From the NCBI GenBank assembly GCA_902595225.1, contig CACJPG010000001.1, positions 67,583 to 131,582 on the forward strand: a stretch of DNA of 64,000 nucleotides, in the 5' to 3' direction. The position numbers and the translations under genes are program-made. Under the pieces are notes generated by a model, which saw nothing but the letters and a program-made list of their open reading frames with translations, was not told the DNA's origin and did no database searches. Below are positions 1 through 9,348 of the stretch, piece after piece (position 1 is the first letter of the stretch; every line of letters starts with the position of its first letter). The stretch is from an uncultured Thiothrix sp. Its GTDB lineage: Bacteria; Pseudomonadota; Gammaproteobacteria; Poriferisulfidales; GCA-002705445.

Positions 1-3000
1 TTGAACAGGTTAAACTTTTTATTTTTGATAACGATATTAATGATAAATTAATCCAACATCCTCAGTTTTATTCTAATTTTTTTGATAAAATGACAGAATC
101 ATTATTCTTCAATCTTAAAGATTATAATTTTTTACCTCCAAATATAGATAAGCCCAATATTTCTGAAGAAGAAATTTATCCTTATCTTGTCAAAAGCAAT
201 GAAACTCTTGGTTTAGCGCTTTCAAGTGATGAAATACAATATTTGTTAGATCAATATAGCGATTTAAATAGAAAACCGACAGATGTAGAGCTTATGATGT
301 TTTCTCAAGTCAATTCTGAGCACTGCAGACATAAAATATTTAATTCGAGCTGGGTTATTGATGGTGATAAAAAAAATAAGACTTTATTTCAGCATATCAA
401 ATCAACAGAACCAGAAAAATCTAAACATGTAATTAAAGCATATTCTGATAATTCAGCTGTAATTAGTTCATTTAAAACAAATAAATTATTAATAAATGAT
501 TGTAATCATTATGAATATAAAAATGTAGAAACTCACTCAGTGATTAAAGTTGAGACACATAATCATCCAACGGCTATATCTCCATTTTCTGGAGCGGCTA
601 CTGGTTCAGGAGGCGAGATAAGAGATGAGGCGGCTACAGGCCGAGGCTCTAGGACAAAAGCGGGTTTATGTGGATTTCATGTTTCCAATTTAAACATACC
701 TAACTTTATTCAGACTTGGGAGGATAATGAAAGCATTTCATATCCAAAAAGAATAGCGAGCGCCTTAGAAATTATGATCGAAGGTCCTCTAGGCTCATCA
801 GCATATAATAACGAATTTGGAAGACCTTGCTTGACAGGTTATTTCAGAACTTATGAAAAAAAAATTGAAAATAACTCATATTATGGATTTCATAAACCAA
901 TAATGATCGCTGGCGGTATTGGAACAATAGATAATTCTAACTTTGAGAAAAAATTTATAAAAGATTCTGATTTGATAATCGTATTAGGAGGGCCTTCAAT
1001 GTTGGTCGGCCTTGGTGGGGGAGCAGCGTCATCCAAACATTCGTCTAATGAAAATGAGGAACTTGACTTCGCATCCGTTCAAAGAGAAAACGCAGAAATG
1101 GAAAGAAGATGTCAAGAGGTCATTGATAGATGCTCCAATCAAGATATGAATATTATAATTTCTATCCATGATGTTGGTGCAGGAGGGTTGTCAAACGCGG
1201 TACCAGAGCTTGTGAACGACAGTGATAAAGGCGCCGTAATTGACATCGATAAAATTCCAACAGCAGACACAAGCATGACTCCGATGGAATTATGGTGCAA
1301 TGAATCCCAAGAAAGATATGTTTTATGTATTCCAGAAAAATCCTATGATTTATTTAAAGAGATATGTAAAAGAGAAAATTGTCCACATGGTTTAATAGGA
1401 TATGCAACTGATGAGAGAAATTTTATATTAAGAGATAAGCAACAATATCATATAAATATCCCAATGAGTTTGCTGTTTGGCGATAAAAATGAAAAAGTTA
1501 TAAATGTAAAATCTTCTGAAACTAAATTAAAAAATATAAAATATGATTATAAAAAGTTTTCAGATTATTTAGAAAAAGTTTTATCTCTTCCAGCAGTAGC
1601 ATCTAAGCAATTTTTAATTACTATAGGCGACAGATCTGTTGGCGGTCTTACTGTTCAAGATCAATTCGTAGGGCCTTGGCAAGTTCCAGTTGCTGACTAC
1701 TCACTAATATCTAATGACTTTAGTTTTGAGAAGGGTGAAGTCATGTCTATGGGTGAAAAAGCATCGCTAGCACCACATGATCCTGTATCATCTGCAGAAA
1801 TGGCAATTTGCGAATCGATACTAAATATTTGCGGTGCTCCGATTGGGAATATTGAGAAAATTTCTTTATCTGCGAACTGGATGTCAAGCTTCGAAAATGA
1901 TTTTGATAAGTATCAACTTTATAAAATGGCCGAATCGATAACAAAAAACATATGTAATAAGTTATCCATTTCAATACCTGTTGGTAAGGATTCTTTATCA
2001 ATGAAAATGTCTTGGCAAGAAAAAGAAAAAACTATAAATGTTAAGGCACCTAATACACTTGTAATTAGCGCCTTTGCTAGCACAGAAAATGTAAAAAATG
2101 CTGTAAAACCAATTTTTACAAATGATCCCGATACCTCAATTCTCTATATTGATCTTGCGCTAGGGCACATGAGGATGGGAGGCTCTGCACTCTCTCAAGT
2201 GCTAAAAAACGATGACACGGAGTGTCCAAAAGTTGAAAACGTTATTCAAATAAAAAAGTTTTTTAATTTAATTCAAGAGTTAATAAGCGAGAATAAAATT
2301 CTTGCATATCACGATAAATCTGATGGTGGACTTATAACAACTCTTTGTGAACTTTGTTTTTCAAGTCATATTGGATTAAACATTAATTATAATGGGGTTA
2401 GTGAAGAGCTTATAGAGCATATGTTTAATGAAGAACTAGGAGCTGTTATTCAGGTAAAAAATCATTTCTTAGAAGAGGTCAGAGAAAAATTCATAAATAG
2501 TGAAATTCAATTATCCAATATTGGTTGTTTAAATCAATCCTATGATTTGCGAATACTTCATGAAGACAAAGAAATTTTTAAAGAGTCTCTTGAAAATTTA
2601 CATAAAACATGGCACAGAACAAGTTATGAAATTCAAAAAATAAGAGATAATAAGATAACATCAGAAAATGAATTTAAATACATTGGAAAAAAAGAAAATA
2701 AAGGCTTGTACATATCTAAAAGTTTTACTTATAAAGAAATTCCAAAATCATTTGGAATAATAAAAAATAAACCAAAAGTTGCTATTTTAAGAGAACAGGG
2801 CGTTAATGGTCACTATGAAATGGCAAATGCATTTGCTAAAAGCGGCTTTATAGCTGTGGATGTTACTATGAATTCAATAATTGATAATGAAGAAAGTCTT
2901 AAGAGCTATAGTGGCATGGTTTTCTGCGGCGGCTTTTCCTATGGTGATGTTCTTGGTGCTGGCAGAGGGTGGGCGAATAAAATTTTACACAATTCAAAAC

Positions 3001-3533
3001 TTTTTGATGAGTTTTCAAACTACTTTGATAATAATGATAAATTTACTTTAGGTGTTTGTAATGGTTGCCAAACTTTATCCAATTTAAATTCAATTATTCC
3101 AGGGTCAGATCATTGGCCATCTTTTCTAAATAACCAAAGTGAAAGATTTGAATCGAGAATAGTAATGATTAATATCAATAAATCTAATTCAATTTTTACA
3201 ACGGATATGCAAAACTCAAAACTACCAATTGTCATATCTCACGGGGAAGGTAGGGCAAGCTTATCTAAAGAGCAGTTTAAAATTTTAAGTAAAAATGATC
3301 AGATTCTAATGAATTATATAGATGATTCAGGAAATTCAACCAACGAGTATCCATTTAATCCAAACGGTTCGTTTGAGGGTATTGCTGGAGTGTCTTCTGT
3401 AAACGGAAATGTAACGCTAATGATGCCGCATCCTGAGAGATATACAAATATTTGTCAATTTCCAGTTAATTCCGATGATAATACTTCTCCATGGTTGAAA
3501 TTTTTTTATAATGCTAGAATGCATCTAAAATAA
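1..3533 (+). CDS. purL: Phosphoribosylformylglycinamidine synthase (FGAR amidotransferase), 5'-truncated by window edge
   Basis: This enzyme converts FGAR to FGAM in de novo purine synthesis, using glutamine and ATP. It is the large single-chain form: the visible part has the two AIRS-type synthase halves followed by a class I glutaminase domain. GVCNGCQ carries the nucleophile Cys (near residue 988 of the track ORF) and SHGEG and HPER supply the His/Glu part. The ORF track starts at ATG 90, but the frame is open back to base 3, and the extra residues ending FFDKMTESLFF align with the interior of E. coli PurL (LHDRMMETVFF). ATG 90 is therefore internal, and the N-terminal PurS-like domain lies mostly outside the window. 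The mptG start follows 21 nt after the stop, so co-transcription with the C1 genes is possible. Confidence 0.97.
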   Translation, partial: EQVKLFIFDNDINDKLIQHPQFYSNFFDKMTESLFFNLKDYNFLPPNIDKPNISEEEIYPYLVKSNETLGLALSSDEIQYLLDQYSDLNRKPTDVELMMFSQVNSEHCRHKIFNSSWVIDGDKKNKTLFQHIKSTEPEKSKHVIKAYSDNSAVISSFKTNKLLINDCNHYEYKNVETHSVIKVETHNHPTAISPFSGAATGSGGEIRDEAATGRGSRTKAGLCGFHVSNLNIPNFIQTWEDNESISYPKRIASALEIMIEGPLGSSAYNNEFGRPCLTGYFRTYEKKIENNSYYGFHKPIMIAGGIGTIDNSNFEKKFIKDSDLIIVLGGPSMLVGLGGGAASSKHSSNENEELDFASVQRENAEMERRCQEVIDRCSNQDMNIIISIHDVGAGGLSNAVPELVNDSDKGAVIDIDKIPTADTSMTPMELWCNESQERYVLCIPEKSYDLFKEICKRENCPHGLIGYATDERNFILRDKQQYHINIPMSLLFGDKNEKVINVKSSETKLKNIKYDYKKFSDYLEKVLSLPAVASKQFLITIGDRSVGGLTVQDQFVGPWQVPVADYSLISNDFSFEKGEVMSMGEKASLAPHDPVSSAEMAICESILNICGAPIGNIEKISLSANWMSSFENDFDKYQLYKMAESITKNICNKLSISIPVGKDSLSMKMSWQEKEKTINVKAPNTLVISAFASTENVKNAVKPIFTNDPDTSILYIDLALGHMRMGGSALSQVLKNDDTECPKVENVIQIKKFFNLIQELISENKILAYHDKSDGGLITTLCELCFSSHIGLNINYNGVSEELIEHMFNEELGAVIQVKNHFLEEVREKFINSEIQLSNIGCLNQSYDLRILHEDKEIFKESLENLHKTWHRTSYEIQKIRDNKITSENEFKYIGKKENKGLYISKSFTYKEIPKSFGIIKNKPKVAILREQGVNGHYEMANAFAKSGFIAVDVTMNSIIDNEESLKSYSGMVFCGGFSYGDVLGAGRGWANKILHNSKLFDEFSNYFDNNDKFTLGVCNGCQTLSNLNSIIPGSDHWPSFLNNQSERFESRIVMININKSNSIFTTDMQNSKLPIVISHGEGRASLSKEQFKILSKNDQILMNYIDDSGNSTNEYPFNPNGSFEGIAGVSSVNGNVTLMMPHPERYTNICQFPVNSDDNTSPWLKFFYNARMHLK

Positions 3534-3554
3534 AAATAATATAGTATCTTATTT

Positions 3555-4565
3555 ATGAAAATTTCTGACAAAGTATCTGTTGTAGCTCCGGCAAGACTCC
3601 ACCTTGGATTTATGGATCTTAATGGTTCACTTGGAAGAAAATTTGGAAGTGTTGGTATGGCTATTGATAGTATTGAAACTGATATAATAGTTTCAAAAAT
3701 ACCTTTAGCCAATCGTTCTGATGTATCTAAAAATAACAAGAGAGCACATGAGTATGCCCAATTAATACTTAAGGCCTATGAGTTGGAAGAGTCTGTTAGT
3801 ATCAAAATTAATAAAAGTATCCCAGAACATTCAGGCTTAGGCTCAGGAACACAACTTGCTTTAGCAGTTGGATCAGCTGTATCAAAATTATTTAATCTAA
3901 ATTTAAGCTTGATGGATATCGGGAAAATTTTAGATAGAGGTAATAGATCTGGTATCGGTATAGGGGCATTTGAACATGGCGGTTTTTTAATTGACGGAGG
4001 CAAGGGTAAATCTGATGATCTTCCTCAAATAACAGTTCGTCATAATTTCCCAGATAATTGGAGAATAGTTTTATTAATTAATCAAAGAGAAAAAGGATTG
4101 CACGGTAAAAAAGAATTCAATGCTTTTAAAACATTAAAACCTTTTCCGATTAATAAAGCAGAAAAGCTGTGTCATCTTGTCAACATGGTAATTTTGCCGA
4201 GTATAGTTGAAAAAAACTTTAGGGACTTCGCTTGTGGAATTGGAACGCTCCAACAGATTGTTGGAACACATTTTGCTCCTATTCAAGGAGGAGTTTACTC
4301 GAACCCAGATATTGCAAGAATAATGAACTTTGTTGAGAACAAAGGTTTTACTGGTATTGGCCAAAGTTCGTGGGGACCTACAGGGTTCATCTTAACTGAT
4401 AGCGATACTTCAGCGCATAACTTAGTTAGAGAAATTAGGAGTAATTTTTTATGCAAAGATTTAACGATTGATATTATTAAAGGAAGAAATACTGGTTCAG
4501 TTTTTAAATCAAATTACAAAAAAAATGAAATTAAACAGATAAACAAAAAAATTAATAAGGAATAA
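3555..4565 (+). CDS. mptG: Beta-ribofuranosylaminobenzene 5'-phosphate (beta-RFAP) synthase
   Basis: This is the first committed step towards the tetrahydromethanopterin arm: 4-aminobenzoate plus phosphoribosyl pyrophosphate gives beta-RFAP, CO2 and PPi. The protein has a GHMP-kinase-superfamily fold. The N-terminal APARLHLGFMDLNG stretch and the glycine-rich PEHSGLGSGTQLALA loop (near residues 90-104) are characteristic of the family, and 336 aa is a usual length. No clear Shine-Dalgarno precedes ATG 3555. The stop is 2 nt before the mtdB ATG, which suggests translational coupling. Its substrate pABA would come from pabB and pabC, encoded later in this window. Assignment is firm because of the motif and its mtdB/mch/fae neighbours. 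Confidence 0.93.
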   Translation: MKISDKVSVVAPARLHLGFMDLNGSLGRKFGSVGMAIDSIETDIIVSKIPLANRSDVSKNNKRAHEYAQLILKAYELEESVSIKINKSIPEHSGLGSGTQLALAVGSAVSKLFNLNLSLMDIGKILDRGNRSGIGIGAFEHGGFLIDGGKGKSDDLPQITVRHNFPDNWRIVLLINQREKGLHGKKEFNAFKTLKPFPINKAEKLCHLVNMVILPSIVEKNFRDFACGIGTLQQIVGTHFAPIQGGVYSNPDIARIMNFVENKGFTGIGQSSWGPTGFILTDSDTSAHNLVREIRSNFLCKDLTIDIIKGRNTGSVFKSNYKKNEIKQINKKINKE

Positions 4566-4567
4566 AT

Positions 4568-5470
4568 ATGAGCAAACCATTAATTATGCATATGTTAACA
4601 ACTGCAAAAAATTTAAGTCCATTTGATGTAAATATGGCATTTGATGCTGGATGGGATAAGTGTGTGCCTTATACTTCTATAGAAGTAAATGAGGTCGAAG
4701 GTATTGTGCAAGATACTATCTTTTCAAGACCACCTGGATTAAATAAAACGGGTATATTTGTAGGTGGTAGAGATCCACATAAAGCAATTGAAATGCTTAA
4801 CATCTGCAAAAAATCACAAGTTCCGCCTTTCACAGTCTCTGGGTTTGCTGATCCAAGTGGAGCTTTTACAACAGCAGCTGGAATGATAGCCAAAGTAGAG
4901 CAAGCATTGAAAAATAATTACGATACTGATTTCAACAATCTTTCAATTCTAGTTTTTGGTGGAACTGGACCTGTTGGATGTATTGCAGCAGTTCTTGCAG
5001 CAGGTTCTGGTGCTGACGTAAAAATTTTAGGAAGAAAAAAAGAAAAATGTGATGAGATTGCAAGATTTTGCATTGATAATTATCTTGATTCGTCATCTAA
5101 ACTTAAGGGTGCATCAAATGATGAATTTAAAGATTATGTTTCTGAGGTAGACGTTGTTCTAGCAAGTGGTGCTGCAGGTATACAGCTTGTATCTAGCGAA
5201 GATTTAAAAATAGCAAAAAAACTAAAAGTTGCTGCAGATGTAAACGCTGTACCTCCGTCAGGAATAGCAGGTTTAGATGCAATGCAGGACTGTAAAAAGC
5301 TTGAAGACTCAATTTCGGAAGCCATAGGTATAGGAGCTCTAGCAATTGGGCAAGTTAAGTATCAAGCCCAAAGTAAGCTATTAAAAAAAATGGCAACAAG
5401 TGATAAACCTATTTACTTAGACTTTAATGATGCTTTAAATGAAGCTAGAGAGTATGTTTCCTCAAAATAA
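4568..5470 (+). CDS. mtdB: NAD(P)-dependent methylene-tetrahydromethanopterin dehydrogenase MtdB
   Basis: The enzyme oxidises methylene-H4MPT to methenyl-H4MPT in the cytoplasm, the second step after Fae. The N-terminus (HMLTTAKNLSPFDVNMAFDA) and the PPFTVSGFADPSGAFTTAAG segment match MtdB rather than MtdA. A Rossmann nucleotide loop GGTGPVG lies at residues 131-137. The 300-aa length is normal for the family. An AAGGA ribosome binding site precedes ATG 4568. The gene sits between mptG and an ATP-grasp gene that overlaps its 3' end. MtdB rather than the folate-linked MtdA fits the presence of mch and fae next to it. Confidence 0.95.
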   Translation: MSKPLIMHMLTTAKNLSPFDVNMAFDAGWDKCVPYTSIEVNEVEGIVQDTIFSRPPGLNKTGIFVGGRDPHKAIEMLNICKKSQVPPFTVSGFADPSGAFTTAAGMIAKVEQALKNNYDTDFNNLSILVFGGTGPVGCIAAVLAAGSGADVKILGRKKEKCDEIARFCIDNYLDSSSKLKGASNDEFKDYVSEVDVVLASGAAGIQLVSSEDLKIAKKLKVAADVNAVPPSGIAGLDAMQDCKKLEDSISEAIGIGALAIGQVKYQAQSKLLKKMATSDKPIYLDFNDALNEAREYVSSK

Positions 5471-6572
5471 TTTAGTATTTATAGGGAATTCACTTGTAAG
5501 CATAAGCCAGTCAGTTAAAAAACTAAATAAAAGAGTTATTAATATAGACTCATTCAATGATACCGATTTAGTTGGGGAAAATTTTATAAACTCTGATCAG
5601 CGAGGATATGTTAATCAAGATGTCCTTTTGGTATTAGAGAAACTCAATCTTAGGAAAAATGATACGTTGATTGTAGTCTCTGGTGAATATGATTCTGATA
5701 AAGATTACTATAATGAACTTAGTGAATTTGGATATATTGCAGGAAACAAGCAATCTACCATACAAGAAATATACAATCATGAAAAACTTTTTTCAAAGTT
5801 ATCTAAAAATAATATTAAATTTCCAAAAAAAATTTCCCCTGATGAGGCTAAGAAATCAAAAAACTTTTTAAAGAAAAACTTTTATTCTTCTGGAGGCTTA
5901 GGCATTCAAAAGAATATAATCCAGAAACAAAAAAAGAAAACAGATTTTTACCAAGCTTATATTGAAGGTGATGTATTTTCAATTATCTTTATTTCAAATA
6001 AAGATAAAAAATTTTCAATAGTAGGAGTAAATAAAATATTTTCAAAAAATACTAATTTATCAGATTTTACATTTTCAGGAGCACAATCAAATGTGTTACT
6101 TGATAAAAAGTATATGAAGAGACTTGAACATATGATTAATTTTTTCGTATCAGAATATGGACTTGTTGGTATTAATGGAATTGATTTTATAATTAAAGAC
6201 GATATTTATTTTCTAGAGATAAACCCAAGGATAACCCAAACATGTTTCATGTATGACGATTTGTTCTTAAATGGCTTTATCGAAGCTCATATTGAAGCAT
6301 GCGCACAAAATAGTATTTCTTTTAATTTAAAAGATCGAGTTATTTCTTATGCTTTCGAGACAATGTTTGCTAAGAATTCCTTTAAATTTAACTTAGATTT
6401 AGATAAATTTAATTTCTTGATGAATATTCCTCATAAAAATACTTTTATTGAAGTTGGTCATCCTATATGTACAATATGTATAAAATCAACTAAGACTGAT
6501 GACTTGCAAATGCTTCTAAAAGAAAAAGTTGATTTTTTTAAAAGAGAACTTAATAACGCAGAGATAGTATAA
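5454..6572 (+). CDS. ATP-grasp family ligase of the H4MPT gene cluster
   Basis: This ATP-grasp superfamily protein presumably forms an amide or ester bond through an acyl-phosphate; the substrate is unknown. An N-terminal Rossmann-like segment (NLVFIGNSLVSISQSV) is followed by an ATP-grasp core with FYSSGGLGIQKN as phosphate loop and the Mg-binding FLEINPRITQTC near the C-terminal third. Comparable ATP-grasp ORFs sit in H4MPT clusters of other methylotrophs, so a role in H4MPT or methylofuran side-chain assembly is likely by context. The track start at 5439 has no Shine-Dalgarno; ATG 5454 follows AGAGAG, so I use 5454 (372 aa). It overlaps mtdB, and its stop directly abuts the mch ATG, so the three genes are probably translated together. 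Confidence 0.85.
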   Translation: MFPQNNLVFIGNSLVSISQSVKKLNKRVINIDSFNDTDLVGENFINSDQRGYVNQDVLLVLEKLNLRKNDTLIVVSGEYDSDKDYYNELSEFGYIAGNKQSTIQEIYNHEKLFSKLSKNNIKFPKKISPDEAKKSKNFLKKNFYSSGGLGIQKNIIQKQKKKTDFYQAYIEGDVFSIIFISNKDKKFSIVGVNKIFSKNTNLSDFTFSGAQSNVLLDKKYMKRLEHMINFFVSEYGLVGINGIDFIIKDDIYFLEINPRITQTCFMYDDLFLNGFIEAHIEACAQNSISFNLKDRVISYAFETMFAKNSFKFNLDLDKFNFLMNIPHKNTFIEVGHPICTICIKSTKTDDLQMLLKEKVDFFKRELNNAEIV

Positions 6573-7532
6573 ATGATTAGCGTAAACCAAAGGTCGCAGC
6601 ATCTAATTGAAGATTTAATTGATAAATCTGACTATTACAGAGTAGGTATTAAAAAGGGCTATAAAAATTGCACTATTATTGATGCCGGGTTAGACGTTGA
6701 AGGCAATATGGAAGCTGGAAGGGTAGTCAGTGAAATTTGTTTGGGTGGTCTTGGTAGAGTTCACATTTTAAATTCTACTCAAACAAATGAATGGCCTTTG
6801 ACAATTCATGTAAACACAAATGACCCAGTAATTGCCTGCCTTGGCTCGCAATATGCAGGCTGGAGCCTGAAGTCCGAGGAAAGTGATAGTAAATTTAGCG
6901 CTTTAGGATCTGGACCTGGGAGAGCTCTTGCTCTCAAAGAGCCACTTTTCAATGATATAAATTACTCAGACAAATTCGATAGAACGTGCATTGTTCTTGA
7001 GGTCGATTCTTTTCCGCCAGATGATGTAATAGAAAAAATTTCCAAAGATACTAATGTCTCCGCAGATAATATAACTATAATTATTACACCAACATCAAGC
7101 ATTGTTGGGAATATTCAAGTTGTTTCTAGAGTGCTAGAAGTAGCCCTCCACAAAGCTCATGAACTAAAATTTCCAATGAGTAAGGTAATAGAGGGTTTTG
7201 GGAGTGCACCAATACCCCCAACATCACCAGATTTTTTAACTGCTATGGGAAGGACAAATGACGCAATAATTTTTGCGGGTATCACGCAGCTTATCGTTCG
7301 CTGTTCAGATGATGAGGCAAAAGAGTTATGCAGTAATATGCCAAGTTCTAATTCGAATGACTATGGAAAGCCTTTCGCTGAAATTTTTAAGGACTATGAT
7401 TATGATTTTTTTAAAATCGATGCTAATTTATTCAGTCCTAGTAAAGTAATTATCTCTAACGCAGATACAGGAAATACTTTTGTTAACGGTAAAATAGATA
7501 ATGACCTTATGAAGAAATCCTTTGGGATATAA
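6573..7532 (+). CDS. mch: Methenyltetrahydromethanopterin cyclohydrolase
   Basis: Mch hydrolyses methenyl-H4MPT to N5-formyl-H4MPT, the third step of formaldehyde oxidation through H4MPT. At 319 aa it is of normal length. Family-typical stretches include TIIDAGLDVEGNMEAGRVVSE near the N-terminus, the CLGSQYAGW segment and the IEGFGSAPIPP segment. The start codon follows the preceding stop with no spacer. The next gene, a RimK-like ligase, begins 6 nt after the mch stop. With fae, mtdB and mptG in the same transcript direction this defines an H4MPT C1 operon. The onward formyltransferase/hydrolase (fhc) genes are not in this window. Confidence 0.95.
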   Translation: MISVNQRSQHLIEDLIDKSDYYRVGIKKGYKNCTIIDAGLDVEGNMEAGRVVSEICLGGLGRVHILNSTQTNEWPLTIHVNTNDPVIACLGSQYAGWSLKSEESDSKFSALGSGPGRALALKEPLFNDINYSDKFDRTCIVLEVDSFPPDDVIEKISKDTNVSADNITIIITPTSSIVGNIQVVSRVLEVALHKAHELKFPMSKVIEGFGSAPIPPTSPDFLTAMGRTNDAIIFAGITQLIVRCSDDEAKELCSNMPSSNSNDYGKPFAEIFKDYDYDFFKIDANLFSPSKVIISNADTGNTFVNGKIDNDLMKKSFGI

Positions 7533-7538
7533 ATCATT

Positions 7539-8414
7539 ATGTATTTGATTTTTACTGAGGATGATGGATGGCATACAAATCAGTTAGTTGATGCCTTCAA
7601 TAAAAATACGAAAGATGTTCGTCTAATCAAAATTAATGAAACCTCAATTAGTATTAATGATAACCCAAAAATTTTATATGAAAATTGTGAAATTCCTTTC
7701 AAAGAGATTGATGGTGTTTTCGTAAGAGGCATACCAGGAGGCACTCTTGAGGAAATTTGCTACCATCTTGATATACTTCATTTCCTTGAACTGGAAAAAG
7801 TTACTGTCTACAACAATACTGTTTGCATTGAAAAAAGTGTCGATAAGGTAAGAACGTCATGTATATTAAATGCAAATGGAATAAAAACACCAGAAACATT
7901 TGTTACAACTAATATAAGTCATTTAAAGAACTTCCAAAGTTTGTATGATGAAAACGATCTTGTGTGCAAGCCAATTTTTGGTTCACAAGGTAAGGGGTTA
8001 GAAATCATAAATTCAGATAATCCGCATCCTGATTATGAATCACTTAATAAAGTTTATTATCTTCAGAAATTTATTAGTCATCCAGATAAAAAATTTATTG
8101 ATTGGAGGTTATTTGTTGTAAATAAAAAAGTTATAGCCTCAATGGCGAGAGAAGGGACTTCATGGATTAATAATGTTGCTAGCGGCGCATTATGTAAACC
8201 TTTTAAACCTTCTAAAGAAATGGTAAAACTTGCAGTCAATTCTTCTGACGCTCTTGGAATGTATTATGCTGGTGTAGACATAATGTTAGGACCTGATGGA
8301 TATACAGTTACTGAAGTAAATAGTATTCCTGCATGGAAAGGAATACAGTCTGTCTGCAAGGATATAAATATTGCAGAAATAATGATTAATGATTTTTTAA
8401 AAAAGTGTAATTGA
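7539..8414 (+). CDS. RimK-like ATP-grasp ligase of the H4MPT cluster
   Basis: An ATP-grasp protein of the RimK/MptN group, which typically adds glutamate to a carboxylate. The core is visible: VCKPIFGSQGKGLEII (ATP-binding loop), the hinge YLQKFI, and the metal-binding end GVDIMLGPDGYTVTEVNS. Length is 291 aa, normal for the group. In methanogens the related MptN extends tetrahydromethanopterin with glutamate; in methylotrophs a RimK-like ORF in the same cluster is thought to act on the pterin cofactor, but its exact substrate is not established. It lies 6 nt after mch and 7 nt before the CitG-like gene, so it is part of the same operon. Confidence 0.88.
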   Translation: MYLIFTEDDGWHTNQLVDAFNKNTKDVRLIKINETSISINDNPKILYENCEIPFKEIDGVFVRGIPGGTLEEICYHLDILHFLELEKVTVYNNTVCIEKSVDKVRTSCILNANGIKTPETFVTTNISHLKNFQSLYDENDLVCKPIFGSQGKGLEIINSDNPHPDYESLNKVYYLQKFISHPDKKFIDWRLFVVNKKVIASMAREGTSWINNVASGALCKPFKPSKEMVKLAVNSSDALGMYYAGVDIMLGPDGYTVTEVNSIPAWKGIQSVCKDINIAEIMINDFLKKCN

Positions 8415-8421
8415 ATAATAT

Positions 8422-9267
8422 ATGTTAAGCGAAACCCAAATAAAAATGGCATTTGAATATGCTTGTAAATTAGATGTTTTTTCTATAAAGCCAGGTAATG
8501 TGCTATTAAATTACCCGGCATATGGCATGACTCATAAAGATTTTTTACAAGCTTCTATGGCATGTTCAGATATTATTTGCGAGCCTAACATGGATATTGG
8601 AGACAAAGTATATGAATGCATAAGTGCATCTATGGACGTTGTTGGATGCAATGCAAATCTTGGAATTGTATTGCTCTGCGTGCCCATTGTTGAAGCTTTA
8701 TATTTGGATAAAAATCGAATATTTAAGCAAGAAAATTTGATGAGCACCATTTCTGAAATTAACGAAAAGCAGACAAAAAAAATATATAAAGCTATAAATC
8801 TTGCATCAGCAGGAGGCATGGGCGAGAAAGATAAATTTGATCTTAATTCATCAAATAACAAAAATTTTACTTTTATGGAGGCGATGAATTACGCAAGTTC
8901 ATACGATTACATAGCTTTACAATATAAAGAAAATTTTGACAATATTATCAATAATTTGGCGCCAAAATGGAGAGAATACTTTAAAAATTTTAATAGTGAT
9001 GAAAATGCAACGACCGCATTATTTCTTGATCTTATATCTGTTGTCCCTGACTCACTGATAGCCAGAAAGTATGGCATTGATAAAGCTAAAGAGGTTTCAA
9101 GCAAGTTTTTAGAGCTATCTAAGGAATATTCTTGCTCAAAAAACCCAAATTCATTAAATAATCAGTTGTTATTAATGGATTCTGAGCTTAAGATACAAGG
9201 GTTAAATCCAGGTACTACAGCAGATGTTGTTGTTGCAAGTATCTTTCTTAATCGCTTGGGTTTATAA
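8422..9267 (+). CDS. CitG-like (triphosphoribosyl-dephospho-CoA synthase family) protein of the H4MPT cluster
   Basis: This 281-aa protein resembles CitG/MdcB, enzymes that make the triphosphoribosyl-dephospho-CoA precursor of the citrate/malonate lyase prosthetic group. Visible family motifs are SIKPGNVL near residue 25, CNANLGIVLLCVPI near residue 75 and the helical ASAGGMGEKDKFDL segment. No citrate lyase or malonate decarboxylase genes are nearby. In known methylotroph H4MPT clusters a CitG-like ORF occurs next to mch/fae, and its role is believed to be in C1 cofactor synthesis; transfer of a ribosyl-type group is an inference. It is followed by an 81-bp gap with a likely promoter for fae. 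Confidence 0.85.
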   Translation: MLSETQIKMAFEYACKLDVFSIKPGNVLLNYPAYGMTHKDFLQASMACSDIICEPNMDIGDKVYECISASMDVVGCNANLGIVLLCVPIVEALYLDKNRIFKQENLMSTISEINEKQTKKIYKAINLASAGGMGEKDKFDLNSSNNKNFTFMEAMNYASSYDYIALQYKENFDNIINNLAPKWREYFKNFNSDENATTALFLDLISVVPDSLIARKYGIDKAKEVSSKFLELSKEYSCSKNPNSLNNQLLLMDSELKIQGLNPGTTADVVVASIFLNRLGL

Positions 9268-9294
9268 TACTATAGTTAGTCTCTAACAGATGTT

Positions 9295-9341
9295 TATAAT
9301 GAGAATTAACTATTTTACTTAAATTATTATAATAATAGGAG
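9295..9341 (+). promoter_or_regulatory. Probable fae promoter -10 and strong RBS
   Basis: The 81-bp gap before fae contains TATAAT at 9295-9300, preceded by TG two bases further upstream. No good -35 hexamer is visible. A second TATAAT (9328-9333) is too close to the ribosome binding site to be useful. The AGGAG just upstream of the ATG is one of the better Shine-Dalgarno sequences in this operon. A separate promoter would suit a highly expressed formaldehyde-activating enzyme. The call rests on sequence similarity alone. Confidence 0.4.
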
Positions 9342-9348
9342 TTTTATC

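Noticed and set aside
90-3533. ATG 90 as the true purL start
   Set aside because: The frame is open upstream to base 3 and the upstream residues align with the interior of E. coli PurL, so the gene begins outside the window.
8532-8861. 109-aa minus-strand ORF inside the CitG-like gene
   Set aside because: Antisense shadow; the sense frame has family motifs.
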